Origin: an uncultured Paracoccaceae bacterium
GTDB taxonomy: Bacteria; Pseudomonadota; Alphaproteobacteria; Rhodobacterales; Rhodobacteraceae
Assembly: GCA_947496535.1 (NCBI GenBank)
Contig: CANMDE010000001.1
Coordinates: 62,001 to 126,000, forward strand
Direction of reading: 5' to 3'
DNA length: 64,000 bases
The notes under the pieces: model-generated
Seen by the model: the letters and a program-made list of their open reading frames with translations, nothing else
Databases searched by the model: none
Told to the model about the DNA's origin: nothing
Part shown: positions 51,186 to 60,401 of the stretch, one piece after another
How the letters are laid out: each line of letters starts with the position of its first letter
Numbering within the stretch: position 1 is the first letter of the stretch
Translations under genes and position numbers: made by a program

Positions 51186-53510
51186 GTGCCATCATTTTCG
51201 ACCACGTTAGAGCAGTCTATTCACGGCGCACTGGCTTTGGCCAATGCACGCAAGCATGAACTTGCGACGTTGGAGCATTTGCTTTTGTCGCTGATTGATG
51301 AACCGGACGCGGCCCGCGTCATGCGCGCCTGTTCGGTGAATCTCGACGATCTGCGCAAAGATCTAGAGGATTTTATCGCGGATGATCTCTCAACCCTGAT
51401 AACCGATGTAGAAGGGTCAGAGGCAGTCCCGACCGCCGCGTTCCAGCGTGTGATACAACGTGCGGCGATTCACGTGCAATCATCCGGTCGATCAGAGGTG
51501 ACCGGCGCAAATGTGTTGGTCGCCATCTTTGCCGAACGTGAAAGCAATGCTGCCTACTTCCTGCAAGAACAGGATATGACCCGTTATGATGCGGTGAACT
51601 TTATCGCGCATGGCGTGGCAAAGGACCCTGCTTTCGGCGAAAGCCGCCCCGTGACTGGCTCGCCCGATGAAGGTGAAACAATTGCCCCCGGCGAAGGCGA
51701 CGAAAAGGAAAGCGCACTCGCGAAGTATTGCGTCGATCTGAATGCGAAAGCTTCGAAAGGTGATGTCGATCCGCTGATTGGGCGTGCCCATGAGGTTGAA
51801 CGCTGTATCCAGGTTCTGTGCCGTCGTCGCAAAAACAACCCGCTGTTGGTGGGTGATCCCGGCGTTGGTAAAACGGCAATCGCCGAAGGCCTGGCTTTCA
51901 AAATCGTGAATGGTGAAACGCCAGAGGTGTTGGCCGGTGCTACGATCTATTCGCTCGACATGGGCGCATTGCTGGCCGGTACGCGGTATCGCGGTGATTT
52001 TGAGGAACGCTTGAAAGCGGTGATGTCAGAGATGGAGAACCACAAGGATGCGGTTCTGTTCATCGACGAGATTCACACGGTAATCGGGGCTGGAGCCACG
52101 TCGGGTGGCGCCATGGACGCGTCGAACCTGCTGAAACCTGCCTTGCAGGGCGGCAAACTGCGCTGCATGGGATCTACAACGTACAAAGAATTCCGGCAAC
52201 ATTTCGAAAAAGACCGCGCACTGTCGCGCCGGTTCCAGAAAATCGATGTAACGGAACCTTCGGTTGAGGATTCAGTTAAGATTCTGCGTGGTTTAAAACC
52301 CTACTTCGAAGAGCATCACCATATCAAATACACGGCTGATGCAATCAAGACAGCAGTCGAGCTATCTGCCCGCTACATCAACGACCGCAAACTGCCCGAC
52401 AAGGCGATTGACGTAATCGATGAAGCAGGCGCGGCGCAACATTTGGTGGTTGAAAGCAAGCGTCGCAAAACGATCGGCACGAAAGAGATCGAGGCTGTCG
52501 TCGCCAAAATTGCGCGCATTCCGCCCAAGAACGTCTCAAAGGATGATGCAGAGGTTCTCAAAGATCTTGAAACATCATTGAAGCGCGTCGTTTTCGGCCA
52601 AGATATCGCAATTGAGGCTTTGTCATCAGCAATCAAGCTGGCCCGCGCGGGTTTGCGTGAGCCCGAAAAGCCAATTGGGAATTACTTATTTGCGGGCCCT
52701 ACCGGCGTCGGCAAAACAGAAGTGGCAAAGCAACTGGCCGACATATTGGGCGTCGAGCTTCTGCGCTTTGACATGTCCGAATACATGGAAAAGCATGCGG
52801 TTTCCCGTCTGATTGGTGCACCCCCGGGTTATGTTGGCTTTGATCAGGGCGGCATGCTGACTGATGGCGTGGATCAGAACCCTCATTGCGTGCTTCTGCT
52901 GGACGAAATGGAAAAGGCGCATCCTGATGTCTACAACATCCTGCTGCAAGTCATGGATCATGGGAAATTGACTGACCACAATGGTCGGACAACCGACTTC
53001 CGCAACGTGATCATCATCATGACCTCTAACGCAGGCGCTGCTGAAATGTCGAAAAATGCATTGGGCTTTGGCCGTGACCGGCGCGAGGGAGAGGATGAAG
53101 CAGCTATTGAACGTACCTTCACGCCTGAATTCCGCAACCGCTTGGATGCCATCATAAGCTTTGGCGCGCTACCGAAACCTGTCATCATGCAGGTCGTGGA
53201 AAAATTCGTCCTCCAGCTTGAGGCGCAGTTGATCGACCGCAACGTGCATATCGAACTGACTGATGCTGCTGCTGAGTGGCTGGCCGACAAAGGCTATGAT
53301 GAGAAAATGGGTGCGCGTCCGCTGGGCCGCGTTATTCAGGAACACATCAAAAAGCCGCTCGCTGAAGAGTTGCTATTTGGCAAGCTCGTCAAAGGCGGAA
53401 TCGTCAAAGTTGGCGTGAAGGCTGGCGAACTTCACTTGAAGTACGAAGCGCCAGAACAGGGTAAAATCGCAGATAGTGGAAATAAACCACCACTTTTGAC
53501 CGCGGATTGA
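51186..53510 (+). CDS. clpA: ATP-dependent Clp protease ATP-binding subunit ClpA
   Basis: This 774-residue AAA+ unfoldase feeds substrates to ClpP. Clp_N repeats lead, then Walker A1 GDPGVGKT (about residues 216-223), the second AAA module with GPTGVGKT (about 498-505), and FTPEFRNRLDAIISF. The ClpP-docking loop region reads KNALGFGRD. I chose GTG 51186 because GAAGGAG lies at the right spacing and the peptide then starts (M)PSFSTTLEQSIHGALALANARKHELATLEHLL, the standard form; GTG 51141 would add 15 unsupported residues. No clpS adaptor gene is next to it. Confidence 0.93.
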   Translation: MPSFSTTLEQSIHGALALANARKHELATLEHLLLSLIDEPDAARVMRACSVNLDDLRKDLEDFIADDLSTLITDVEGSEAVPTAAFQRVIQRAAIHVQSSGRSEVTGANVLVAIFAERESNAAYFLQEQDMTRYDAVNFIAHGVAKDPAFGESRPVTGSPDEGETIAPGEGDEKESALAKYCVDLNAKASKGDVDPLIGRAHEVERCIQVLCRRRKNNPLLVGDPGVGKTAIAEGLAFKIVNGETPEVLAGATIYSLDMGALLAGTRYRGDFEERLKAVMSEMENHKDAVLFIDEIHTVIGAGATSGGAMDASNLLKPALQGGKLRCMGSTTYKEFRQHFEKDRALSRRFQKIDVTEPSVEDSVKILRGLKPYFEEHHHIKYTADAIKTAVELSARYINDRKLPDKAIDVIDEAGAAQHLVVESKRRKTIGTKEIEAVVAKIARIPPKNVSKDDAEVLKDLETSLKRVVFGQDIAIEALSSAIKLARAGLREPEKPIGNYLFAGPTGVGKTEVAKQLADILGVELLRFDMSEYMEKHAVSRLIGAPPGYVGFDQGGMLTDGVDQNPHCVLLLDEMEKAHPDVYNILLQVMDHGKLTDHNGRTTDFRNVIIIMTSNAGAAEMSKNALGFGRDRREGEDEAAIERTFTPEFRNRLDAIISFGALPKPVIMQVVEKFVLQLEAQLIDRNVHIELTDAAAEWLADKGYDEKMGARPLGRVIQEHIKKPLAEELLFGKLVKGGIVKVGVKAGELHLKYEAPEQGKIADSGNKPPLLTAD

Positions 53511-53537
53511 GTTAGCCGTACCGTCATAAGCCATGAT

Positions 53538-53573
53538 AAAAAACCGCCCCTGTCTCCCAGAGGCGGTTTTTTT
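53538..53573 (+). terminator. intrinsic terminator of clpA
   Basis: AAAACCGCC-(C)(C)TGTCTCCCAGA-GGCGGTTTTTTT: a GC-rich stem (ACCGCC 53543-53548 with GGCGGT 53562-53567) extended by A/T pairs and followed by a run of seven T, about 30 bases after the clpA stop and before the convergent phosphoesterase gene. This is the clearest terminator in the window. Confidence 0.85.
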
Positions 53574-53604
53574 GTAGCCCGTTGGTAATCATCGGCAGCT
53601 CTGG

Positions 53605-54198
53605 TCACAGCTCAAACCAGTTCGGCGTCGGCCCCAGATTGTGGATGCTGCTACGCCCAATTTTGCCGGATTGGCCCCAACTGTCATGAATGTGCCCGCA
53701 CAATACCAGCTCCGGCTGCGCACGCTTAATTGCATCGTGTAAAGCGGTTGAACCCCAGGATTCTCCCTGCGAGGTCTGGTCTGCAACCCCATTGGGCGGG
53801 GAATGGGAAATGAGAATGTCGGCGTGATCGCAGCGATCGAGCAGTCCTGCCGCAATCTCTTCGGTGAGATCGCATGACCACGACCCAAATGGTGTAACAG
53901 GAATTGCGTAGCCGATACCAAAGAGCGCGATGTGGTCGATCTCGATGCCCTCACCATGCAGTACATGCATTCCCGCATGCGCAGCGTTTCGAAGTTCGTC
54001 CGCGCTTTCCGCGTTGCCGGGAACCATGACAAACGGGCGCTTGATATCTGCAAGCAATAACATCGCCTCAGAAAGTCCTTCACGCCTATTGCAGAAGTCG
54101 CCTGCTCCGATAACCAGATCAGCCTTTTCGCTTTCCGCGACCAGCACTTCTGCTTTTGCTCGCGATAAATGCAGGTCAGAGAAGGCCAAGATTTTCAT
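53605..54198 (-). CDS. metallophosphoesterase
   Basis: This 197-residue calcineurin-like phosphoesterase carries the full set of metal motifs: FSDLHLS (about residues 5-11), GAGDFCNRR (about 36-44), PGNAES, ISHSPPNG and CGHIHDSWG (GHxH). Substrate (phosphodiester or phosphomonoester) cannot be predicted. The ATG at 54198 overlaps the stop of the uracil-DNA glycosylase gene by four bases; much longer in-frame starts are not used. Confidence 0.85.
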   Translation of the reverse strand: MKILAFSDLHLSRAKAEVLVAESEKADLVIGAGDFCNRREGLSEAMLLLADIKRPFVMVPGNAESADELRNAAHAGMHVLHGEGIEIDHIALFGIGYAIPVTPFGSWSCDLTEEIAAGLLDRCDHADILISHSPPNGVADQTSQGESWGSTALHDAIKRAQPELVLCGHIHDSWGQSGKIGRSSIHNLGPTPNWFEL

Positions 54199-54980
54199 AA
54201 GCGAATCTTGGCTTGGAGGGACAGAAGGTCTGCCCAGGCTTCCCGCTTCGCTATCGGATTGCGCAAAAGGTAGGCGGGGTGGAACATCGGCATGACGGGT
54301 TTGCCAAGCACCTCTGTCCAATTGCCGCGCATCCGGGTGATGCCCGTTCGACCCAGTAGGGCCTGACATGGCGTATTGCCCATCAGAACGATGACGGTGG
54401 GGTCGACTAGTGCAATGTGCCGCTCAAGAAACGGTAGCATCATGGCGATTTCACTGGCGTCAGGCGTTCGGTTCGACGGTGGACGCCATGGCAGAACATT
54501 CGTGATATAGACGGATTGCTGGGGATCGTCATGCGCCCGATCCCGTCCGATAGCGGCCAACATCCGGTCCAGCAGCTGCCCGGCCCGCCCGACAAAAGGC
54601 TTGCCGATCCGATCCTCGTCCCGACCCGGCGCTTCGCCAATGATCATTATGGGCGATTGCGAGTTGCCGTCGGAAAAGACGAAAGATCGTGCTCCAAGTC
54701 TGAGTTCGCAATGCTCAAAAGCCTGCATCGCGGTTGCAAGTGATGGCAGGTCGGACGCTGCGAGCGCGGCCTCTCGGGCAATAGCCACAGTGTCGACCTC
54801 AGCCGGTTCAGCAAGTGGTAGAGCCGCTGTCGTGGCCTTTGGCTTTGCTGATGGCTTTGGCTTGTTCTGCTCGAGATCGTACCGATTGAGGGGCGCGTCG
54901 CCGATGGCGTCGGTGGCCCCCAATTCGACCTGCCATTCAAGGCGCGCCCGGTCGACCCAGTATGATGATTGCGAATCCAT
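54195..54980 (-). CDS. uracil-DNA glycosylase-superfamily protein, alpha-type
   Basis: This 261-residue protein has motif [34 protein letters not shown] (about residues 113-145) and motif [11 protein letters not shown] (His). These correspond to family 4 uracil-DNA glycosylases, which excise uracil from DNA. The usual Fe-S cysteine set is incomplete: only a single Cys (EHCEL) stands where a CxxC is expected. An N-terminal extension (about 90 residues) of low complexity precedes the domain. It overlaps the metallophosphoesterase start. Confidence 0.8.
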   Translation of the reverse strand: MDSQSSYWVDRARLEWQVELGATDAIGDAPLNRYDLEQNKPKPSAKPKATTAALPLAEPAEVDTVAIAREAALAASDLPSLATAMQAFEHCELRLGARSFVFSDGNSQSPIMIIGEAPGRDEDRIGKPFVGRAGQLLDRMLAAIGRDRAHDDPQQSVYITNVLPWRPPSNRTPDASEIAMMLPFLERHIALVDPTVIVLMGNTPCQALLGRTGITRMRGNWTEVLGKPVMPMFHPAYLLRNPIAKREAWADLLSLQAKIRL

Positions 54981-55074
54981 GCACCAAACTTATGGGGTTT
55001 TGCCAAGAATTGGCAGGCCCGCTTGCTGCACCCGCATGATCCGCTATAACCAGCCAAACAGCCAAGGGTGGGTT

Positions 55075-56031
55075 ATGACATTCCGACAGCAGCATCTTTT
55101 GGGGATTGAGCCGCTTCACCCATCGGAAATCACCACTATTCTTGATCTTGCGGATAGCTACGCCGACCAAAACCGTCGCAATGTCCGGCATGAACCGATC
55201 TTGGCGGGGATGACGCAAATCAACATGTTTTTCGAAAACTCGACCCGAACCCAGGCGAGTTTTGAACTGGCCGGCGACCGTCTGGGCGCTGATGTAATGA
55301 ACATGGCGATGCAGGCGAGCTCGATCAAGAAAGGTGAAACGCTGATCGATACGGCGCTGACCTTGAACGCTATGCATCCTGATCTTCTGGTCGTTCGCCA
55401 CCCACATTCTGGCGCAGTTGATCTGTTGTCGCAGAAGGTGAACGCTGCCGTGCTGAACGCGGGGGACGGCAGACATGAACATCCAACGCAGGCCCTGCTG
55501 GATGCGCTGACGATCCGGCGGGCCAAGGGCCGCTTGCACCGCCTGTCCATCGCAATTTGCGGTGATATTGCCCATTCGCGCGTGGCCCGGTCAAACATCA
55601 TGCTGCTCGGCAAGATGGAAAACAGGATCCGGTTGATCGGCCCGCCGACCCTCATGCCGTCAGGCATCGCCGATTTCGGTGTCGAGGTGTTCGAGGATAT
55701 GGAGGAAGGGCTACGCGATGTGGACGTGGTCATGATGCTTCGCCTGCAAAAGGAGCGGATGGATGGTGGTTTCATCCCATCAGAGCGAGAGTATTTCCAT
55801 CGCTATGGGTTGGATGCCGAAAAGCTGCAGTTCGCCAAACCTGATGCCATCGTGATGCATCCCGGCCCTATGAACCGCGGCGTCGAAATTGACGGCAACA
55901 TCGCAGATGACATCAATAGATCCGTCATTCAAACACAGGTCGAAATGGGTGTCGCGGTCCGAATGGCGGCGATGGACCTGTTGGCCCAGAACCTACGGGC
56001 CGCCCGCAAGCCAGACGGGGTTATGGTATGA
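55075..56031 (+). CDS. pyrB: aspartate carbamoyltransferase catalytic subunit
   Basis: This 318-residue enzyme catalyses the first pyrimidine-specific step: carbamoyl phosphate plus aspartate to carbamoyl aspartate. Carbamoyl-phosphate binding residues are in [32 protein letters not shown] supports binding, and [14 protein letters not shown] near the C-terminus covers the aspartate site. No pyrI gene follows. The ATG at 55075 is the family-standard start ([19 protein letters not shown]). The stop overlaps the next gene by four bases. Confidence 0.95.
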   Translation: MTFRQQHLLGIEPLHPSEITTILDLADSYADQNRRNVRHEPILAGMTQINMFFENSTRTQASFELAGDRLGADVMNMAMQASSIKKGETLIDTALTLNAMHPDLLVVRHPHSGAVDLLSQKVNAAVLNAGDGRHEHPTQALLDALTIRRAKGRLHRLSIAICGDIAHSRVARSNIMLLGKMENRIRLIGPPTLMPSGIADFGVEVFEDMEEGLRDVDVVMMLRLQKERMDGGFIPSEREYFHRYGLDAEKLQFAKPDAIVMHPGPMNRGVEIDGNIADDINRSVIQTQVEMGVAVRMAAMDLLAQNLRAARKPDGVMV

Positions 56032-56552
56032 CACTCGAAATAGCTGCGAATGAGTTCGGCCAAATCCGGATTTTTGAAGTTGATCCAGAGTTGCCAGCCG
56101 ATGTCATCACCTCTGATCATACAGATTTGCAGCGCCTGTTTGGCACCTCGAATCTGGATGAAACCTATGTCGATGTGATCAGGATTGCTGACCTGACCAC
56201 CATGCAGCTAAGCGATTACATCCTGCAAGGCTACGATGTTGAGCTTGAGTCTCATGACGCCTCGATGGTCAACGGGATTGAAGGGTATGCCATCTTAATC
56301 ATGTCGAGTGCCGCGAGGGGGCTGCCGGTGCGCTTGCAACCAGCCTCAGAGGTTCGCCATATCACCAGCCACGTGCCAGAGCCCACGCTGACTGTGTCAG
56401 AACCCCTCACCTCAGAGGCAGCCCGGGGCGTTATTGGCGACGTACCGGCGAAACCTCCTAAATCGGATGCGCGTATTGGCGGGATGGTTGCTACGGTTGT
56501 TTTAATTTTATTGTTTGCTCTTGTTGGCCTGATGATCTGGATCGCTGCTTAG
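56028..56552 (+). CDS. small membrane-anchored protein between pyrB and pyrC
   Basis: This 174-residue protein, mostly acidic and soluble, has one C-terminal hydrophobic helix ([21 protein letters not shown]). It overlaps pyrB (ATGA) and the next gene begins one base after it. Its sequence (for example [23 protein letters not shown]) is not from a family I recognise, though a similar hypothetical is common at this spot in Rhodobacterales from memory. It may be anchored by its tail. Confidence 0.65.
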   Translation: MTLEIAANEFGQIRIFEVDPELPADVITSDHTDLQRLFGTSNLDETYVDVIRIADLTTMQLSDYILQGYDVELESHDASMVNGIEGYAILIMSSAARGLPVRLQPASEVRHITSHVPEPTLTVSEPLTSEAARGVIGDVPAKPPKSDARIGGMVATVVLILLFALVGLMIWIAA

Positions 56553-56553
56553 G

Positions 56554-57837
56554 ATGATGACCAACGTACTTTTCACCAATGCCCGCATCATTGACCCGGT
56601 CGCTTTGACCGACGACATCGGCGCAGTCCTGATACGTGATGGCAAGATCGCCGAAGTGTTCGAGACGATGCCGGAGGGCGTCGATGCGACTGTCATCGAT
56701 TGTGATGGCAAGTGCCTTGCCCCCGGAATTATTGATGTAGGCGTTAAGGTCAGCGAACCGGGTGAGCGGCACAAAGAATCCTTTCGTTCAGCCGGGCAGG
56801 CCGCCGCTGCGGGTGGCGTGACAACGATTGTAACACGACCGGATACGATGGTGGCGATCGATACGCCCGAAACGCTTGAATTCGTAGCCCGTAGGGCGGC
56901 GCTTGACGCGCCGGTTCATGTCTTGCCAATGGCCGCCCTGACCAAAAAGCGCGAAGGGCGCGAAATGACAGAGATCGGGTTTTTGCAGGATGCGGGGGCA
57001 GTGGCCTTTACCGATTGCGACAGGGTTATCGCTGATACCAAAGTCTTCGCCCGCGCCCTGACTTACGCACGATCACTTGATGCGCTGGTCATCGGCCATG
57101 TGCAGGAACCGGGCTTGTCCAAGGGGGCAGCGGTTACATCAGGCAAGTTTGCCTCTTTGCGCGGGCTGCCCGGTGTCTCACCCATGGCCGAGCGGATGGG
57201 ATTGGATCGCGACATATCTTTGATTGAGATGACCAATGCGCGATATCATGTGGATCAGATCACGACGTCCCGCTCGCTGCCAGCATTGGAGCGTGCCAAG
57301 CGGAATGGTTGGCACATCACGGCCGGAGTTGGCGTGCATCATCTAACACTCAACGAACTGGACGTCGCCGACTACCGAACCTTTTTCAAACTCAAACCGC
57401 CTTTGCGGAGCGAAGACGACCGGATCGCTGTGGTGCAGGCTGTGTCGGATGGGCTGATCGACATCATCTGTTCCATGCACACGCCGCAGGATGAGGAAAG
57501 CAAACGGTTGCCCTTTGAAGAAGCAGCTAGCGGAGCGGTTGGTCTGGAAACATTGCTTCCTGCGACCTTACGACTTTATCATGCCGACATGATTACATTA
57601 CCAAAACTTTTCCGTGCCTTATCCCTCAATCCAGCGCATCTGATGGGGCTTACTGCTGGTCGTATGGCCGTCGGTGCTCCGGCTGACCTGATCTTGTTTG
57701 ATGCTGATGCGCCGTTCCAGCTGGACCGCACGCAATTGCTGTCGAAATCAAAGAATACGCCGTTTGATGGCGCACGCCTGCAGGGCCGCGTTCTTGGTAC
57801 ATGGGTCGATGGCACCCGCGTCTGGGGTGATGATTGA
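56554..57837 (+). CDS. pyrX: dihydroorotase-like protein lacking metal ligands (PyrX type)
   Basis: This 427-residue protein has the overall class I dihydroorotase layout, including FKLKPPLRSEDDR, HHLTLNE and AVGLETLLPATL. However, the canonical DxHxH is DVGVK (residues 61-65), with both His absent, and the late TDHAPH is SMHTPQ, with the catalytic Asp replaced by Met. A non-catalytic role as in PyrC' (PyrX), which holds the aspartate carbamoyltransferase dodecamer together, is therefore likely, with active PyrC encoded elsewhere. It is immediately downstream of pyrB, as expected. The ATG at 56554 or 56557 starts it. Confidence 0.85.
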   Translation: MMTNVLFTNARIIDPVALTDDIGAVLIRDGKIAEVFETMPEGVDATVIDCDGKCLAPGIIDVGVKVSEPGERHKESFRSAGQAAAAGGVTTIVTRPDTMVAIDTPETLEFVARRAALDAPVHVLPMAALTKKREGREMTEIGFLQDAGAVAFTDCDRVIADTKVFARALTYARSLDALVIGHVQEPGLSKGAAVTSGKFASLRGLPGVSPMAERMGLDRDISLIEMTNARYHVDQITTSRSLPALERAKRNGWHITAGVGVHHLTLNELDVADYRTFFKLKPPLRSEDDRIAVVQAVSDGLIDIICSMHTPQDEESKRLPFEEAASGAVGLETLLPATLRLYHADMITLPKLFRALSLNPAHLMGLTAGRMAVGAPADLILFDADAPFQLDRTQLLSKSKNTPFDGARLQGRVLGTWVDGTRVWGDD

Positions 57838-58466
57838 TGCCAGAATTAATAAGCTCTTCAACTACGCTGATCCTGTGGGCCGCAATAGGCTATCTTCTGG
57901 GATCAATACCAACTGGCGTGATACTCGCCAAATTGATGGGCTTAGGGAATCTGCGCGAGATTGGATCGGGCAATATAGGTGCTACGAATGTTCTGCGCAC
58001 AGGCAATAAGACGGCAGCTGCACTGACGCTATTGATTGACGCAGGAAAGGGCGCAATTGCCGTCCTGTTGGCACGCGCTTTTGTTCCAGATGATGCGGTA
58101 CAGGCAGCAGGTTTGGCAGCCTTTATCGGACATTGCTTTCCCATCTGGCTGGGCTTTCGTGGTGGGAAGGGGGTTGCGACATATTTGGGCGTCATTTTTG
58201 CGCTGTCCTGGCCAATTGGTTTGGCTGCTTGCGGCATCTGGTTCTTGGTTGCGCTGGTTTTCCGTTATTCGTCACTGGCGGCCATAATGGCGGCTGGCTG
58301 GGTGCCGGTAATTACAGCAATGACCAATAACGGAACCATCATTATTATCGGCGTTGTCTTTGCGCTGCTGATCTATATGCGTCATTGGGCAAACATGAGC
58401 CGTTTGCGCAAAGGAACAGAACCAAAAATAGGCGCTAAGCCGGGCGCTGCCCCAGTAGGTCAGTAG
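57837..58466 (+). CDS. plsY: glycerol-3-phosphate acyltransferase PlsY
   Basis: This 209-residue inner-membrane enzyme transfers an acyl group from acyl-phosphate to glycerol-3-phosphate, the first phospholipid step. PlsY motifs are SIPTGVILAKLMGLGNLREIGSGNIGATNVLR (about residues 22-53), GHCFPIWLGFRGGKGVATYLGV (about 101-122) and a third loop VFRYSSLAA. Five helices are expected. Its ATG shares a base with the previous stop (TGATG), and its stop overlaps convergent gshA by seven bases. Confidence 0.95.
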   Translation: MPELISSSTTLILWAAIGYLLGSIPTGVILAKLMGLGNLREIGSGNIGATNVLRTGNKTAAALTLLIDAGKGAIAVLLARAFVPDDAVQAAGLAAFIGHCFPIWLGFRGGKGVATYLGVIFALSWPIGLAACGIWFLVALVFRYSSLAAIMAAGWVPVITAMTNNGTIIIIGVVFALLIYMRHWANMSRLRKGTEPKIGAKPGAAPVGQ

Positions 58467-59830
58467 CTATATTCGCCGTAAATCTTTTTGAGATCGCCAC
58501 CCCAGTCGCCATGATAGTGCATCAGCAATTCATCCGCCGGCGTTTGGCCTGTCTCGATACTGTCTTTCAGCGCATTCAGGAAATGTGTCTCGTCAGCCAC
58601 CAAACCGCCAGCACCGGGGCGCGCACGGGCTTTCAGGCCAGCCTCTGAAATTGACACAACCTCGCGGGCCAGATCATGCATGTTGATCCCGTCCACCTGT
58701 GCCTGAAGCCCATCGACTGAGGCAGCAACGCGCAACGCCTCACGCTGTTCAGTGCTCCACCCTTTGCAAAGATCCCATGCGGCATCCAGTGCCGTTTGGT
58801 CATACATCAACCCGACCCAGAACGCGGGCAAGGCGCAAAGTCTGCGCCACGGGCCGCCATCAGCCCCGCGCATTTCGATGAATTGCTTGATCCGCGCCTC
58901 TGGAAAAACGGTGGTCAGATGATCGCCCCAGTCCGATAAAAGCGGTTTTTCCCCAGGTAGGGCGGGCAATTCACCCTTCAGAAAGTCGCGAAAGGATTGG
59001 CCGAGCGCGTTGATATATTTTCCATCGCGATAGACAAAATACATCGGCACATCCAGCACCCATTCTGCCCAGCGTTCAAATCCCATGCCATCCTCGAAAA
59101 CCCATGGCAGCATCCCGGTCCGCGCGTCATCCAGATCGCGCCAGATGCGCGAGCGCCAACTTTTATGGCCGTTGACCTTGCCCTCAAAGAACGGAGAGTT
59201 CGCAAACAGGGCAACCGCCACGGGTTGCAACGCTAAAGCGACACGCAGCTTTTGCACCATGTCCGCCTCGGAGCCAAAATCAAGGTTCACCTGCACCGTA
59301 CAGGTCCGCCGCATCATCGCGGTACCCATGGTGCCAACGGTTTCCATATAATCGTTCATCAGCTTGTAACGCCCTTTGGGCATCAGTGGCATTTCATCAT
59401 GTGACCATTCAGGCGCAGCGCCAAGCCCGATGAATTTGACGCCGATTTCATCTGCGACTGATTTGACCTCTTCGAGATGCACATTCACTTCGTCACAGGT
59501 CTGGTGGATCGTCTCAACCGGGGCGCCTGAAAGTTCCAACGCGCCGCCAGGTTCCAGACTGACATTTGCGGCCCCCTTGGTAAGTCCAATGATGTTGCCC
59601 TCTTCATAGACTGGGTCCCAGCCAAACCGATTTTGCAGGCCCGTCAGGACGGCTTTGATTGAGCGATCCCCATCATAAGGCAGCGGGCGCAAGGTGTCTT
59701 TGCAATAGCCGAATTTCTCATGCTCTGTGCCGATCCGCCACTGATCCTTTGGCTTGCAGCCCTTTGCTAGAAACTCTGCCAGTTGCGCATGGTTTTCGAT
59801 CGGGGCACCGCCGGACTGAGGGATGGACAT
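58460..59830 (-). CDS. gshA: glutamate-cysteine ligase, plant/alphaproteobacterial type
   Basis: This 456-residue enzyme makes gamma-glutamylcysteine for glutathione. It belongs to the plant-type (class 3) family: GTEHEKFGYCKDTLRPLPY near the N-terminus, GGALELSGAP, TCTVQVNLDF, and WGDHLTTVFPEARIKQFIEMRGADGG (about 304-329) are its hallmarks. It is unrelated at the sequence level to E. coli GshA. The ATG at 59830 is preceded by GTTATCCCCC only, with a weak ribosome site. The last codons overlap plsY. Confidence 0.94.
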   Translation of the reverse strand: MSIPQSGGAPIENHAQLAEFLAKGCKPKDQWRIGTEHEKFGYCKDTLRPLPYDGDRSIKAVLTGLQNRFGWDPVYEEGNIIGLTKGAANVSLEPGGALELSGAPVETIHQTCDEVNVHLEEVKSVADEIGVKFIGLGAAPEWSHDEMPLMPKGRYKLMNDYMETVGTMGTAMMRRTCTVQVNLDFGSEADMVQKLRVALALQPVAVALFANSPFFEGKVNGHKSWRSRIWRDLDDARTGMLPWVFEDGMGFERWAEWVLDVPMYFVYRDGKYINALGQSFRDFLKGELPALPGEKPLLSDWGDHLTTVFPEARIKQFIEMRGADGGPWRRLCALPAFWVGLMYDQTALDAAWDLCKGWSTEQREALRVAASVDGLQAQVDGINMHDLAREVVSISEAGLKARARPGAGGLVADETHFLNALKDSIETGQTPADELLMHYHGDWGGDLKKIYGEYSY

Positions 59831-59891
59831 GGGGGATAACTCCGTCTGGTGGCTGTCGAAATTTCATGCGTGAAGTGAATGAGGCCCCGTG

Positions 59892-60401
59892 TCAATGCAA
59901 GAGGGGCTGCGTCCTGTTCCAGATTTCAACCCGCGCATCGGGTGTGCGTGACAACACATCCAGTATCTCGCTGGTCTTGATGCCGGGCAAAGTTGCGAAG
60001 ACATCGAATAACGCCTCGGCCCCAGCGGCGTTGATCGGTATCGCGATACGCTGCCCGCCTAATCCGCTAAGAACCCAATGCGGGGCAGGGTGGCCTGCGG
60101 GATCGAATTCCAGCCGCGTCATGTCATTTACGTCGATGACACCGCCATCCAGCGGACCAAAATAGGCCAACCTGCGTTCGCGGATCTGCACGACGCCGGG
60201 GCCATCACCACCTTGACGAAACCGCGCCCGTTGTGCCCCAGCGATGGCCCAAATGAGCCCCAGCAGGATCAGCCCATAGCCCAGCCATTTGACGATCCCG
60301 ATCCCGCCCCAGACGAACCATAACCCCAGCAGGGCCAGCCCGGCCCCCAACAATACGTCGCGCCAGCGCCACATCGCGGCCTTGAGTTCGGGGCGGATCA
60401 T
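59892..60401 (-). CDS. small membrane protein with a PH-like domain
   Basis: This 169-residue protein has two adjacent helices (DVLLGAGLALLGLWFVWGGIGIV and WLGYGLILLGLIWAIAGA, about 15-55), then a basic region and a small soluble domain (GVVQIRERRLAYFGPLDGGVIDVNDMTRLEFDP). No family name is certain. It overlaps the upstream GNAT gene by four bases (ATGA) and so belongs to the rsmE-GNAT operon. Function unknown. Confidence 0.75.
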   Translation of the reverse strand: MIRPELKAAMWRWRDVLLGAGLALLGLWFVWGGIGIVKWLGYGLILLGLIWAIAGAQRARFRQGGDGPGVVQIRERRLAYFGPLDGGVIDVNDMTRLEFDPAGHPAPHWVLSGLGGQRIAIPINAAGAEALFDVFATLPGIKTSEILDVLSRTPDARVEIWNRTQPLLH

